Assembly (NCBI GenBank): GCA_012522805.1
Contig: JAAYJS010000038.1
Span: 1 to 32,071, forward strand
Source: Eubacteriaceae bacterium
GTDB lineage: Bacteria > Bacillota > Clostridia > Eubacteriales > Eubacteriaceae
Reading direction: 5' to 3'
Length of the DNA stretch: 32,071 nt
Below the pieces are notes generated by a model. The model was not told the origin of the DNA and searched no databases. It was given only the letters and a program-made list of their open reading frames with translations. The position numbers were made by a program, and so were the translations under genes. Positions 15,309 through 24,173 of the stretch are shown piece after piece. Each line of letters begins with the position of its first letter. Position 1 is the stretch's first letter.

Positions 15309-15770
15309 ATGAAAATATTAGAAGGTCAACTGGTTGCAAAGGACATCAAGGTGGGCATCGTCGCCTCTCGTTTTAATCATTTCTTTGTGGAGAAGTTGGT
15401 TGACGGTGCCAGAGACGGTTTAGTCCGTCATGGCGTTCAAGATGAAGACATCACCTTGGCTTGGGTGCCCGGAGCCTTTGAATTGCCCTTTACAGCGGAC
15501 AAGATGGCTCAAAGTGGCCACTACGATGCGGTGATTTGTTTGGGATCCGTTATACGCGGCAGTACCAGTCACTACGACTATGTCTGTAACGAAGCGGCCA
15601 AAGGCATTGCCCAAGTGGGGTTGAAACAGGGTGTGCCGGTTATTTTTGGGGTCATCACCACCGAAAATATCGAGCAAGCCATCGAACGTGCCGGATCCAA
15701 GGCGGGCAACAAAGGGTATGATGCCGCCCTCTCCGCCATCGAAATGGTGAACTTGATCAAAGAGCTTTAA
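15309..15770 (+). CDS. ribH: 6,7-dimethyl-8-ribityllumazine synthase
   Basis: A 153-residue protein of normal length that forms lumazine from the ribityl-pyrimidine and the four-carbon phosphate. Typical segments are [47 protein letters not shown] and [21 protein letters not shown] strong AGGAGA site precedes the ATG. Its TAA is directly followed by the ATG of the next gene. Confidence 0.97.
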   Translation: MKILEGQLVAKDIKVGIVASRFNHFFVEKLVDGARDGLVRHGVQDEDITLAWVPGAFELPFTADKMAQSGHYDAVICLGSVIRGSTSHYDYVCNEAAKGIAQVGLKQGVPVIFGVITTENIEQAIERAGSKAGNKGYDAALSAIEMVNLIKEL

Positions 15771-16412
15771 ATGGCAACCCTCGTTTTTGATTACGACGGC
15801 ACCTTGCACGATTCTACCTTTATTTACCTGCCTGCTTTTCGGATGGTTGAAAAAAGATTGATGCTGGAAGGGGCTGTGGGCAACCAAGTAGTTGAAGATG
15901 CCAAAGTGTTATCTTGGATCGGTTTAAGCCCGCCCCAAATGTGGGCGGATTTTATGCCCGGTTGGACCTGGCAACAAGCGGAGCCCTATTCCAAAGAAAT
16001 TGGCGATCATATGATCCGCGCGATTAAAGGGGGCAAAGCCCGTTGGTACCCCGGTGTGGCGGAAACCTTGGAAACATTAAAAAACAAAGGCCATCGTCTG
16101 ATGTTGCTCAGCAATTGTACCGATGCCTATATGGGGGCCCATCGTCAAGCCTTTCCCATCGACCGTTACTTTGAATCGGTTCATTGTTCACAAAACTTCC
16201 ATGTGCCGTCCAAAAAAGAAATACTGAGAGAACTTTTTTCTCAAGGTGTTCAAGATTTGGTGATGATCGGAGATAGAAAAACCGATATGGAGGCCGGGCG
16301 GGCCATGGGCGCCTTGACGGTGGGGTGTACCTACGGGTTCGGCAGAAAAGGAGAGTTGAAAGAAAGCCGGCGGTTGGTGGACTCCCCTTTGGAATGGCTG
16401 GATATTCTCTAA
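15771..16412 (+). CDS. HAD-family phosphatase, candidate for the riboflavin-pathway dephosphorylation step
   Basis: A 213-residue HAD-IA-like hydrolase. Motif I is FDYDGTLHD (Asp8, Asp10), motif II LLSNCTD, a Lys is present in the VPSKKEI segment, and motif IV is MIGDRKTDMEAG. Between motifs I and II lies a helical cap of ~75 residues. The ATG follows the ribH stop with no gap (TAAATG), so it is translated by coupling. It is the last gene before the rib terminator. Riboflavin synthesis needs a phosphatase for the 5-phosphoribitylamino pyrimidine, which in other bacteria is done by promiscuous HAD enzymes. The position suggests that role, but a Gph- or PpaX-like substrate is also possible. Confidence 0.87.
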   Translation: MATLVFDYDGTLHDSTFIYLPAFRMVEKRLMLEGAVGNQVVEDAKVLSWIGLSPPQMWADFMPGWTWQQAEPYSKEIGDHMIRAIKGGKARWYPGVAETLETLKNKGHRLMLLSNCTDAYMGAHRQAFPIDRYFESVHCSQNFHVPSKKEILRELFSQGVQDLVMIGDRKTDMEAGRAMGALTVGCTYGFGRKGELKESRRLVDSPLEWLDIL

Positions 16413-16442
16413 TAAAAGGTGACAGTGGCTTCTGAAAATGTA

Positions 16443-16482
16443 AAAATCCCCTTATTTGAAGATCCAAATAAGGGGATTTTTT
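16443..16482 (+). terminator. Terminator of the riboflavin operon
   Basis: A 16-bp perfect stem (16443-16458 with 16465-16480) and a 6-base loop end in a T-tract. A-rich sequence on the left lets it also serve the convergent gene. Confidence 0.9.
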
Positions 16483-16536
16483 GGGGTGTTTTAAAGTCGA
16501 AACCCTAAAATAAGGGATCGACGATTGTGAACTTTT

Positions 16537-19041
16537 TTAAGATTCTTTTTGAATCTCGTCGTCTTCTTGCGTTGTGTTCAAAGGCTTACCATTATAGACG
16601 AAGAGATTTTTAACCCTCGCCATTAAATTAGAAGCAGAGATTAAAAACAAAGGTATAACCACAAACCAACCCAATTGGAAAACCGTAAAGGCGCCGTCGT
16701 AGATAAAAAAGTTGATCAAGGTACCGACAAGATAGGCGATCATCAACACGATGGCAACGATCAGAGTGCGAGTAAAGGACAGATTGATTGTCAATAAACT
16801 CATCAGCCCCAAGGCGATGACCACGGAGTAATCGATGATGGTCAAGTTTCCGTTTAAAAAAATCAATTGAACACCGAAAGCAATCACCGCTGCGATAAAG
16901 AACAACAGAGAATGACGAATGGAAGTTACCGGTGGGAACCCTTGTTGGGGAAGGATGCTTTCTCCGGGAGTTAAGGCGACAGCCGGTTCCGAGACCACGT
17001 GTTCTTGGAAATGGAGAGGCTCATCGTGGAAGGCTTCCAATGGAATGGTATCTTCTGCATCCACATCCGGTATCACGATATCCTTAATATCCGGAATGGT
17101 GGTGGGATCAAAGACTTGCGTTTCTGTTGCCGGGTTTTCTTCCTCAAAGGCATCTAAAAACTCGGTAACCGCAGGGTCTTGCACGAGTTCATCCAATACC
17201 GGCTCTTCGTCAAGTGGGGTTTCATCCTCTTCGATGAATGCGCTTTCCTCTTCTTCGGGAGATGGGTCATCCTCTTCAAAGCTCACCGGCTGTCCCGGTT
17301 CGGTATGCTCAAACTTCTCTGCTTCGAGCTCGAGCTCCTGCTTTTCTTCATCGATTTGTGCCAAGCGTTCTCTTTCAAGGCGCAGCTCATCTTCAATCAG
17401 CTGTTCCTTAGCTAAACGGGCCTCTGCTAGGCGCTCTTCTTTGAGACGTTCTTCCTCGGCAATTCTGGCTTCTTCCGCCAGTCGTTCTTGCTCCAAACGC
17501 TCTTCTTCGAGACATTTTTCCTCGGCAATTCTCTCTTCTTCTGCGAGTCTTTCCTGTTCCAGTCGCTCTTCTTCGAGGCGTTTTTCTTCGGCGATTCTTT
17601 CTTCTTCTGCCAGCCGCTCCTGCTCTAAACGCTCTTCTTCGAGGCGTTTTTCCTCGGCAATTCTGGCTTCTTCCGCTAGCCGTTCCTGTTCCAAACGTTC
17701 TTCTTCCAGGCGCTTTTCCTCGGCGATTCTCTCTTCTTCCGCCAGTCGTTCCTGTTCCAAACGTTCTTCTTCGAGACGTTTTTCCTCGGCAATTCTCTCT
17801 TCTTCCGCCAGTCGCTCCTGCTCCAAGCGCTCTTCTTCCAGACGCTTTTCTTCGGCAATTCTTTCTTCTTCTGTCAGTCTTTCCTGTTCCAGGCGTTTTT
17901 CTTCGGCGATTCTTTCTTCTTCTGCCAGCCGCTCCTGCTCCAGTCTCTCTTCTTCCAGGCGCTTTTCTTCGGCGATTCTTTCTTCTTCCGCCAGTCGCTC
18001 CTGTTCCAGTCGTTCTTCTTCCAGGCGTTTTTCTTCGGCGATTCTGGCTTCTTCCGCCAGTCGTTCCTGCTCCAAGCGCTCTTCTTCCAGACGTTTTTCT
18101 TCGGCAATTCTGGCTTCTTCCGCCAGTCTTTCCTGCTCCAGTCGCTCTGCTTCCAGACGTCTGCGTTCTTCCTCTAAGCGCTTTCTTTCCAATCGCTGTT
18201 GGCGGATGGCAGCTTGGTCTACCGCAACCCAACGGGGTTTTTCCATCTCCCTCAAAGCAGCGGCAACTTTTTCCAAATTGATGGTGCGCTGTTCTTCGAG
18301 GAAAATTTTTTCCAATTCAACCGGGTCTGAAATGTCCTCTTCAGCTCTCGACAATGGGTCTTCTTGTAGTTCGGCAATAGGTGGATTGTCCATACCGGGC
18401 TGCGCAATCGGTGTTTCTTCTCCCGATGGGTCGACTGCCTGCGTCTCCCGGTACTCTTCCTCCGCAATAGATTGGGGTTTCAGTCCCTCCGATGCTTCGG
18501 TATGTGTCGAAGTGTCCTGGTGCAAAACCACATCCTGAGTCGATGTCTCATTTTCAGGGGTTGTTTCGGCGTCAATTTTCTCTAAGTCTTGGACCGGTTC
18601 GGTCTGTGTTTCGAGATGTTCTTGGACTTCTTTTGGAGGTGCGGGTTTCTTTTTTCTTTTCCAAAACATAGCAACTTTTTCCTTCCATCTACTCGGTGGT
18701 GTCGGTTGATTGACCACCTTGGTGTTTTCTTCTTGCTGCCCGACCTCTTGGTCGAGGTATTCGGTTTCATTCTCTGTGTCTGCTGCAATGGGGACATGAC
18801 CGGTTTCGGGCGCTGCCTGTTGTCTTTTTTTTAATTCCTCCGCAATGGCGCGTTGGTTGACAATATCCGTCCAACGTTTCGTTACTTGCAGGGGTTGTTC
18901 GTTTGAGGGGGGTGTATCCTGAGAGATGGACATCTTCGATATTTTATCCTCGATTCGGTTTTCGCATTGATCGAATGTCGAATAAAGATGTTCCCTTTTA
19001 TGGGCATAACCGTTGTTCTCATTGTGATTGTGATCTCCCAT
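16537..19041 (-). CDS. Large charged repeat protein with C-terminal membrane domain, unknown function
   Basis: An 834-residue protein with an unusual layout. Residues 1-~265 are polar, acidic and probably disordered, with a basic patch (VAMFWKRKKKPAPP). Residues ~275-560 are an almost pure Glu/Arg/Leu/Ala helix with ten tandem repeats of 22 residues. Residues ~565-705 are acidic and Pro-containing. Residues ~711-806 form four membrane spans, followed by a short charged tail. There is no signal peptide, so the long N-terminal part should be in the cytoplasm, tethered to the membrane from its C-terminal end. The helix could act as a rigid spacer or coiled coil. Similarity to TolA or IF-2 would be compositional only. 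ATG 19041 follows AAAGGGA; ATG 18933 (MSISQDTPP) is an alternative. It appears to be a single-gene unit. Confidence 0.8.
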   Translation of the reverse strand: MGDHNHNENNGYAHKREHLYSTFDQCENRIEDKISKMSISQDTPPSNEQPLQVTKRWTDIVNQRAIAEELKKRQQAAPETGHVPIAADTENETEYLDQEVGQQEENTKVVNQPTPPSRWKEKVAMFWKRKKKPAPPKEVQEHLETQTEPVQDLEKIDAETTPENETSTQDVVLHQDTSTHTEASEGLKPQSIAEEEYRETQAVDPSGEETPIAQPGMDNPPIAELQEDPLSRAEEDISDPVELEKIFLEEQRTINLEKVAAALREMEKPRWVAVDQAAIRQQRLERKRLEEERRRLEAERLEQERLAEEARIAEEKRLEEERLEQERLAEEARIAEEKRLEEERLEQERLAEEERIAEEKRLEEERLEQERLAEEERIAEEKRLEQERLTEEERIAEEKRLEEERLEQERLAEEERIAEEKRLEEERLEQERLAEEERIAEEKRLEEERLEQERLAEEARIAEEKRLEEERLEQERLAEEERIAEEKRLEEERLEQERLAEEERIAEEKCLEEERLEQERLAEEARIAEEERLKEERLAEARLAKEQLIEDELRLERERLAQIDEEKQELELEAEKFEHTEPGQPVSFEEDDPSPEEEESAFIEEDETPLDEEPVLDELVQDPAVTEFLDAFEEENPATETQVFDPTTIPDIKDIVIPDVDAEDTIPLEAFHDEPLHFQEHVVSEPAVALTPGESILPQQGFPPVTSIRHSLLFFIAAVIAFGVQLIFLNGNLTIIDYSVVIALGLMSLLTINLSFTRTLIVAIVLMIAYLVGTLINFFIYDGAFTVFQLGWFVVIPLFLISASNLMARVKNLFVYNGKPLNTTQEDDEIQKES
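17461..18105 (-). repeat. Ten tandem 66-bp coding repeats (22 residues each)
   Basis: Inside the charged protein the unit AEEKRLEEERLEQERLAEE followed by (A/E)RI is repeated ten times (residues 313-527). Nine copies are full length; the fourth has only 17 residues because five (EEERL) are lost in frame. Variation at protein level is confined to A/E at one site, one T and one Cys (AEEKCLEEE), while synonymous changes are frequent. More degenerate copies flank both sides. The 22-residue period is three heptads plus one residue. Confidence 0.95.
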
Positions 19042-19319
19042 TACGTCCCTTTCCGATTTTCAATATCAAATAATAGTATTTTATTTTATATTATAGCAAA
19101 GATACGCCAGATAATAAAGCAATCCTTGTTAAAGCCCTACAATTTCAATGAGAATGAGGTGTTTGGGGTATCATCAGATGAAGAGAAGAGGCGGTTTAAA
19201 ATTTTTTACGCTGAACACCACCCCACGGGTTGATCGATGATTGGGTGCCCTCTCGGGTAGACCACTGGATTGCGATTGAGCTAGAATTGAAGTTTGATTT
19301 GATGTTACAATACAGATAG
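19042..19319. other. Intergenic stretch without recognised gene
   Basis: This is the left part of a 650-base gap. It is AT-rich up to about 19110, where the promoter of the charged repeat protein should lie. Stop codons are frequent in all frames and no RNA element is recognised. Confidence 0.3.
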
Positions 19320-19649
19320 AAAAAATGTAATCAGAGTAAAACCGACCATTTTTCAGCACATGCCAAACTCGGTGGCGAGTTGCCTATGGGTAGTAGCTTT
19401 AAATTCTATGTTGTCGGACTCAAACCGGTGGCACCACCTGTTGTTCTAACAGAGGCTGCGACCTTATAGGAAGGGTTTGGCTTAGGGATGGCACTTATCC
19501 TTGAAGACCTCGGATTGTTCTGCGGTATTTTAGGACAGCCTGTGATCGCACATTCTGCTGAAGGAAATAACTTATATCAAACCATAGGAGTTGTCCGAGG
19601 ATGGGTGCAAGGCGTGGTGATGGCGGTCAGGATGGGGCCGGGTTGTTGA
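19320..19649 (+). pseudogene. Possible remnant of a protein-coding gene, one internal stop
   Basis: One frame is open for 110 codons from 19320 to TGA 19647-19649 except for a single TAG at 19467-19469. It lacks a credible start and ribosome site. The translation reads like a folded hydrophobic protein (AKLGGELPMGSSFKFYVVGL, then after the stop EGFGLGMALILEDLG and NNLYQTIGVVRGWVQG). I do not recognise the family. It may equally be chance, as no homologue is known to me; base composition fits the coding regions better than the usual intergenic DNA here. Confidence 0.28.
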
Positions 19650-19695
19650 TTTTGAAGGATTTGAAGATTGTCAGAAATAGGGGTCAGGAAAAAGT

Positions 19696-20496
19696 ATGGA
19701 TCAAACCGTTGTTAAAGAAAACGAAAAATGTGAAGATTTAGATTTAAAGGGCTTGCATATCATTCAAAACTCGGAGCTATTTTGTTTCGGTATGGATGCG
19801 GTTCTTTTGGCGTGGTATGCCTCCAGGTCTGTTTATTTAAAAACCAAAGTGTTGGAGGTGGGTACGGGAACGGGAATCATTCCACTGCTTTTAGTGGGGC
19901 ACGAGAGAACTAAAAAAATTGAAGCGATAGAGATCCAAGAGGTTATGGTGGAGATGGCAAGACGCAGTGTTGCCCTAAACGGTTTGGAAGATCAAGTATT
20001 GATTCGCCATGGAGATATCCGATCAAACAAATTAGAATTAGCCTACCAAAACTATGATGTCATCATCTCCAACCCACCCTATATGAGAACAAATCATGGC
20101 GAACATGCCAAAGGGGACAGTCGCGCCATTTCCCGACACGAAGTAATGATGACTATGGAGGATTTGTCAGATTTTGCCAAGAAACGTTTAAAAGATAAGG
20201 GGAAACTCATTATGGTGTACCGGGCGGATCGCCTGGGAGATGCGCTCGTCACCTTGAGGCAAGCCGGCATCGAGGCCAAAAGGCTACGGTTTGTCCACCC
20301 CTATGTGGATAAACCGGCTAATTTGGTACTCATCGAAGGCATTAAAAAGGGCAACCCTTTTTTACAGGTGGAGCCGCCCTTAATCATTTACGACGATCAG
20401 GGCAATTATACGGAACTCATCAACCGTATTTACGAGGAAGAGCGCTACGGAAAAATTTGGGGACCGATTCATCTCGATAAAGGACTACAACCTTAG
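19696..20496 (+). CDS. tRNA1(Val) adenine-37 N6-methyltransferase family protein (TrmN6/YfiC-like)
   Basis: A 266-residue SAM-dependent methyltransferase. Motif I is VLEVGTGTGIIPLLL (residues ~54-68), motif II the acidic IEAIEIQE, and the catalytic motif IV is SNPPYMR, typical of N6-adenine methyltransferases. The N-terminal QNSELFCFGMDAVLLAWYA is characteristic of the YfiC/TrmN6 group, which modifies A37 of tRNA1(Val). The ribosome site is moderate (AGGAAA). It is a single gene in front of the cobalamin-regulated operon. An RNA substrate other than tRNA1(Val) cannot be ruled out. Confidence 0.88.
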   Translation: MDQTVVKENEKCEDLDLKGLHIIQNSELFCFGMDAVLLAWYASRSVYLKTKVLEVGTGTGIIPLLLVGHERTKKIEAIEIQEVMVEMARRSVALNGLEDQVLIRHGDIRSNKLELAYQNYDVIISNPPYMRTNHGEHAKGDSRAISRHEVMMTMEDLSDFAKKRLKDKGKLIMVYRADRLGDALVTLRQAGIEAKRLRFVHPYVDKPANLVLIEGIKKGNPFLQVEPPLIIYDDQGNYTELINRIYEEERYGKIWGPIHLDKGLQP

Positions 20497-20551
20497 GAAT
20501 TACCGAGGGTGTCGAGGGGAGGAAATCTGAAAAAATCAAACTTTGCTAAAA

Positions 20552-20580
20552 TTGACTTGTCGCGTGAATTAGGATATAAT
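20552..20580 (+). promoter_or_regulatory. Sigma-A promoter of the cobalamin-regulated transporter operon
   Basis: TTGACT (20552-20557), a 17-base spacer and TATAAT (20575-20580) stand directly before the riboswitch. Confidence 0.88.
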
Positions 20581-20599
20581 TTTAATAGAATTTAATATG

Positions 20600-20735
20600 A
20601 ATGTTGATACCAAGGAAGTCGGTGTAAATCCGCTCAGTCCCGCTACCGTGAACTGTCAAAAGTAAGACGGATACTTTGTATCACAGCTATTCTGCGAGGA
20701 CAGGTTTTGCCGAAAATGAATGATCGGTTATAGAT
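20600..20735 (+). promoter_or_regulatory. Cobalamin riboswitch
   Basis: The conserved core is clear: GATACCAAGGAAGTCGGTGT, then AAATCCG, and AGTCCCGCTACCGTGA (the usual GCCCCCGCTACTGTGA block with changes). GACGGATAC follows, and near the 3' end there is GCGAGGACAGGTTTTGCC in place of the usual GGAGACCTGCC. It lies between a promoter and a terminator in front of the ABC transporter genes. Binding of a cobalamin should reduce their transcription. Ends are approximate. Confidence 0.85.
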
Positions 20736-20743
20736 GAAGTTGA

Positions 20744-20769
20744 AACTCCTCGTTGTAGGAGTTTTTTTG
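20744..20769 (+). terminator. Terminator of the cobalamin riboswitch
   Basis: AACTCCT pairs with AGGAGTT around a 6-base loop, followed by a T7 run. The AAGGAG of the first transporter gene lies just after it. Confidence 0.85.
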
Positions 20770-20783
20770 TTAAGGAGAACGAA

Positions 20784-21713
20784 TTGTATAAAAGTATAGC
20801 GAAACGTTTGTTACAATTTATACCCGTTTTATTGGGTATCACCTTTATGACCTTTGCCTTGATGGCCATCGCCCCCGGAGACGCTGCCACCGTTCGGCTT
20901 TCTGCCGGTGGTACCACACCAACCCCGGAAATGGTCGCTGCCCTTCAAGCGGAAATGGGATTGGATCGCCCCTTTACCCTCCAATATTTTTCATGGTTGG
21001 TGAATTTTTTAAGTGGAGATCTGGGTAATTCTTATTTCGGCAATACACCGGTGATGGACAAAATCTTTCAGGCTTTGCCCTTTACCTTGATGATGGCGGC
21101 TTTGTCCATGGTTCTGACTTTGGCGGTATCCATCCCCTTGGGTATCTATACGGCGGTGCGCAGGGACAAATGGGACGATTTCCTGATTCGAGGGTTAACC
21201 TTTGTCGGCAACGCTGTCCCTAATTTTACCATAGCTATCTTGTTGATTTATTTTTTTGCTCTGAAATTGCGTTGGTTTCCGGTTTTAGCAACCAGAGATC
21301 CCATCGGAGCCATTTTACCGGCTGTAACCTTGGCTATCGTCATGTCCTCCCGCTATATCCGCCAGGTGCGGGCAGCGGTATTGGACGAATTGGCCAAGGA
21401 CTATGTGGTCGGTGCACGGGCCCGAGGCATCAAAGAAAAAACCATTCTTTACAAGCATGTTTTAAAAAATGTGATGGTTACCATTATTACCTTAACGGCG
21501 ATCTCCATCGGATCTCTCTTGGCGGGTACGGTGGTGGTGGAGAGCATTTTCAATTGGCCGGGTTTGGGGTCCATGGTGATGGAAGCGATTGGTCGACGGG
21601 ATTACCCCGTCATCCAAGGGTTTGTGGTTTGGGTTGCCATCGCTTATATGATGGTCAACTTAATTGCGGATATTTCCTACACATGGTTTAATCCCAAAAT
21701 TCGGGATATATAG
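20784..21713 (+). CDS. Opp/Dpp/Nik-type ABC transporter permease 1
   Basis: A 309-residue inner membrane permease of the DppB/NikB family with six membrane spans. It shows the N-terminal RLLQFIPVLLGITFMTFAL segment, ALPFTLMMAALSMVL, and the ATPase-contact EAA loop at LDELAKDYVVGARARGIKE. The start is TTG 20784 behind AAGGAG with 8-base spacing. As first gene behind the cobalamin riboswitch it likely belongs to a system for cobalt, nickel, a metal chelate or a corrinoid precursor, not peptides. Family membership alone does not tell the substrate. Confidence 0.9.
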   Translation: MYKSIAKRLLQFIPVLLGITFMTFALMAIAPGDAATVRLSAGGTTPTPEMVAALQAEMGLDRPFTLQYFSWLVNFLSGDLGNSYFGNTPVMDKIFQALPFTLMMAALSMVLTLAVSIPLGIYTAVRRDKWDDFLIRGLTFVGNAVPNFTIAILLIYFFALKLRWFPVLATRDPIGAILPAVTLAIVMSSRYIRQVRAAVLDELAKDYVVGARARGIKEKTILYKHVLKNVMVTIITLTAISIGSLLAGTVVVESIFNWPGLGSMVMEAIGRRDYPVIQGFVVWVAIAYMMVNLIADISYTWFNPKIRDI

Positions 21714-21721
21714 GAGGCAGG

Positions 21722-22573
21722 ATGAAAAGAAAGAATGCGGGGCATTTACCAAAAAGTTTTTGGATTTTAGTTATTTTGATCAGCCTTCTCGTGGTGTTTT
21801 CGCTGTTTTCAAAGCATCTCACACCCTACGATCCCTACGCAACAGAACCTTCCAATGTTTTGCAACCGCCGTCGGCGGCCCATCCCTTCGGCACCGATGG
21901 ACATGGAAGGGATTTGCTGTCCCGGGTCATCGTCGGATCGAAAACCTCCATATTTTCCGCCTTTGCCCTGATTGCCATGACCAGCATCTTCGGCACCCTC
22001 ATCGGCATGATTGGCGGCTACTACGGCGGCTGGGTGGATGCCTTTTTAATGCGGATCACCGATGTGTTTTTATCCTTTCCGGATATTATTCTAGCCATTG
22101 CCGTTGCCGGTGTATTGGGGGGCGGTCTATTCAACGCAATTTTGGCGCTTTTTTTAACGACTTGGACCCAATTCGCGCGTTTGGCCCGATCCTCTACCAT
22201 TTCTGTCAAGGAAGAGGCCTATATCCATGCGGCAAAACTATCCGGTTGTTCCTCACCGCGCATTATATTTCTACATATTTTACCTAATATTTTAGGGGCC
22301 TTGATTGTGACAGCCACTTTACACATCAGCGGTATGATGATGGGTATCGCGGGATTATCCTTTTTAGGGTTGGGAGTCAAGGTACCCCAAGCGGAATGGG
22401 GATCCATGATCAGCGAAGGGCGCAAGTATTTGCAAACAGCTCCTTGGGTGGCCATTTACCCCTCGGTGGTGATGGTTGCGGTGATGATGCTCTTTAATTT
22501 GTTCGGCGATCAGGTCAGAGACCTGTTGGACCCCAAGCATGGTAAGAATTTGCTTAAGAGGAATACGTTATAA
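21722..22573 (+). CDS. Opp/Dpp/Nik-type ABC transporter permease 2
   Basis: A 283-residue partner permease of the DppC/NikC family. After the first helix comes the typical HPFGTDGHGRDLLSRVI-GS motif, then TSIFGTLIGMIGGYYGGWVD and the EAA loop VKEEAYIHAAKLSG, closing with the LGLGV-VPQAEWGSMI-EGR region. Eight bases separate it from permease 1, with an AGGAGG site. The two form the membrane channel. Confidence 0.9.
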   Translation: MKRKNAGHLPKSFWILVILISLLVVFSLFSKHLTPYDPYATEPSNVLQPPSAAHPFGTDGHGRDLLSRVIVGSKTSIFSAFALIAMTSIFGTLIGMIGGYYGGWVDAFLMRITDVFLSFPDIILAIAVAGVLGGGLFNAILALFLTTWTQFARLARSSTISVKEEAYIHAAKLSGCSSPRIIFLHILPNILGALIVTATLHISGMMMGIAGLSFLGLGVKVPQAEWGSMISEGRKYLQTAPWVAIYPSVVMVAVMMLFNLFGDQVRDLLDPKHGKNLLKRNTL

Positions 22574-22649
22574 TAGATAGTCAATGAGCACGATTGAGAT
22601 TATTCACATCAGAGGATGTTGATAATAAATCCATAACAAGGAGAATATA

Positions 22650-24173
22650 ATGAGAAGAAAAGTATTATTGTTGGCATTGATCCTGATTCTGGCCATCAGT
22701 TTGATTGCCGGTTGTGGCGGCGGGACCTCCAGCGGCGGAAAGAAGGACGACGGTTCTATTGTTTTCGGCAGTACCAATGCCGTCATGCCCACCTTAGACC
22801 CTGCCGTGGATTGGGTGGGTTGGTACCCCGTACGCTATGGTGTTGGGGAAACGTTGTTCAAATTGGACGAGAGTTTGCAACCCGCTCCATGGTTGGCGGA
22901 AAGCTATGAAAATATCGATCCCAACACGTGGAAAATTACCCTAAAGGACAAGGCGACCTTTTCCAACGGTGAAAAGGTAACCGGCGAAAAAGTGGTAGAA
23001 TCCTTAAAACGCGTCGGGGAGATCAACAGCCGTGCGGCTTACATTCAGGATATCGACTTTTCCGTAGAAGGCAACACCATCACCATGAAAACCCCGGAAC
23101 CCAATGCGACTTTGATTTATAACTTTTGCGATCCCTATGCGACGATTGTAGACGTAGCGAACACGGAAGATTTTGAAAATGCACCGATTTGCACCGGTCC
23201 TTTTAAAATAGAGAGCTTTGATCCGGAAACCAAGGCCGTCATGGTTAAAAATGAGAACTATTGGGACGGTGAGGTCAAATCCCAAAGTGTGACCTATATC
23301 GACGTCAGCGATTTTAATACCTTGGCGATGTCACTGGAAACCGGCGAGGTGGATGTCGCCTTGGAGCTGAGCCCGGAAGCAGCGGAAAGTTTAAAGGACA
23401 AAGAGGGCATCGTGGTATCTCAAACCGTACAACCCCGGACCTATCAAGTCTATTTTAATATGGAAACCATGCCGGACAAGGCGGTACGGGAAGCGGTGAT
23501 GACGGGCATCGACAAACAGGCCATTTGCGAGGAGCAACTAAAGGGAGCGGTGACTTCGGCTGTTGGCGCTTTTCCGGAATTTACCCCCTACAACGATAAA
23601 GACCTGAAGGCCAGAATCTATGATATCGAAAAGGCCAAGCAAATTTTGGCCGACGCCGGTTATGCAGATAGCGATGGCGATGGTATCGTTGAAAAGGATG
23701 GCAAACCCTTAACCCTTCAACTCAGCATTTATAAACGTTTGGCCATGGAGAGCATCGGAACGGAAATACAAGCACAACTTAAAAAAATCGGCATCAATGT
23801 AGAGCTTAAAGTATTTGAGAAATCCACTTACTTTGAACCCGGAGATTTTGATATCGGCATGTATTCCATCGTGACCATGCCCATTGGAGAGCCCTCCAAG
23901 TTTTTAGCTGATTGCATGATGGAAGGGGAAACAGCCAATTACGGTCATTACAACAACCCCCAAGTCAATGACAAATTAAAAGAATTGCAACAAACCTTTG
24001 ACGAGGATAAGCGCATCGCCTTGGTAGCGGAAATTCAACAAACCGCCATCGACGACGCCGCTTTCGATTACATCGGTTTCAATAATATGATGGTGGCAGC
24101 AAAGGAATCGGTACAAGGGTTTACCACCCATGCCAACGACTATTACCACGTCACTAAAGATTTAACCAAATAA
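22650..24173 (+). CDS. Substrate-binding lipoprotein of the ABC transporter
   Basis: A 507-residue SBP family 5 (DppA/OppA/NikA) protein. The signal peptide ends in the lipobox LIAGC with Cys22, so the mature protein is lipid-anchored outside the membrane. A Gly/Ser linker follows, then the family signature ETLFKLDESLQPAPWLAESY and the WKITLKDKATFSNGEKVT region. CTGPFKIESFD and AKQILADAGYADSDGDG are also typical. It delivers the ligand to the permeases. The ligand is unknown; regulation by cobalamin points to cobalt, nickel or corrinoid-type compounds. The ribosome site is AAGGAG. Confidence 0.9.
   Translation: MRRKVLLLALILILAISLIAGCGGGTSSGGKKDDGSIVFGSTNAVMPTLDPAVDWVGWYPVRYGVGETLFKLDESLQPAPWLAESYENIDPNTWKITLKDKATFSNGEKVTGEKVVESLKRVGEINSRAAYIQDIDFSVEGNTITMKTPEPNATLIYNFCDPYATIVDVANTEDFENAPICTGPFKIESFDPETKAVMVKNENYWDGEVKSQSVTYIDVSDFNTLAMSLETGEVDVALELSPEAAESLKDKEGIVVSQTVQPRTYQVYFNMETMPDKAVREAVMTGIDKQAICEEQLKGAVTSAVGAFPEFTPYNDKDLKARIYDIEKAKQILADAGYADSDGDGIVEKDGKPLTLQLSIYKRLAMESIGTEIQAQLKKIGINVELKVFEKSTYFEPGDFDIGMYSIVTMPIGEPSKFLADCMMEGETANYGHYNNPQVNDKLKELQQTFDEDKRIALVAEIQQTAIDDAAFDYIGFNNMMVAAKESVQGFTTHANDYYHVTKDLTK

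Noticed and set aside
17461-18105. Regular 66-bp repeats considered as a CRISPR array
   Set aside because: There are no unique spacers; the units are contiguous, in frame and coding.
17408-18232. A 274-codon minus-strand frame rich in Gly and Arg inside the repeat
   Set aside because: It is a shifted reading of the same 66-bp repeats; the period is divisible by three, so every frame stays open by repetition.
16919-18538. A 539-codon Ser/Arg-rich plus-strand frame opposite the charged repeat protein
   Set aside because: It is the antisense image of Glu/Leu/Arg repeats, with low complexity, no ribosome site and no domain. The minus-strand frame has a membrane domain and a proper start.
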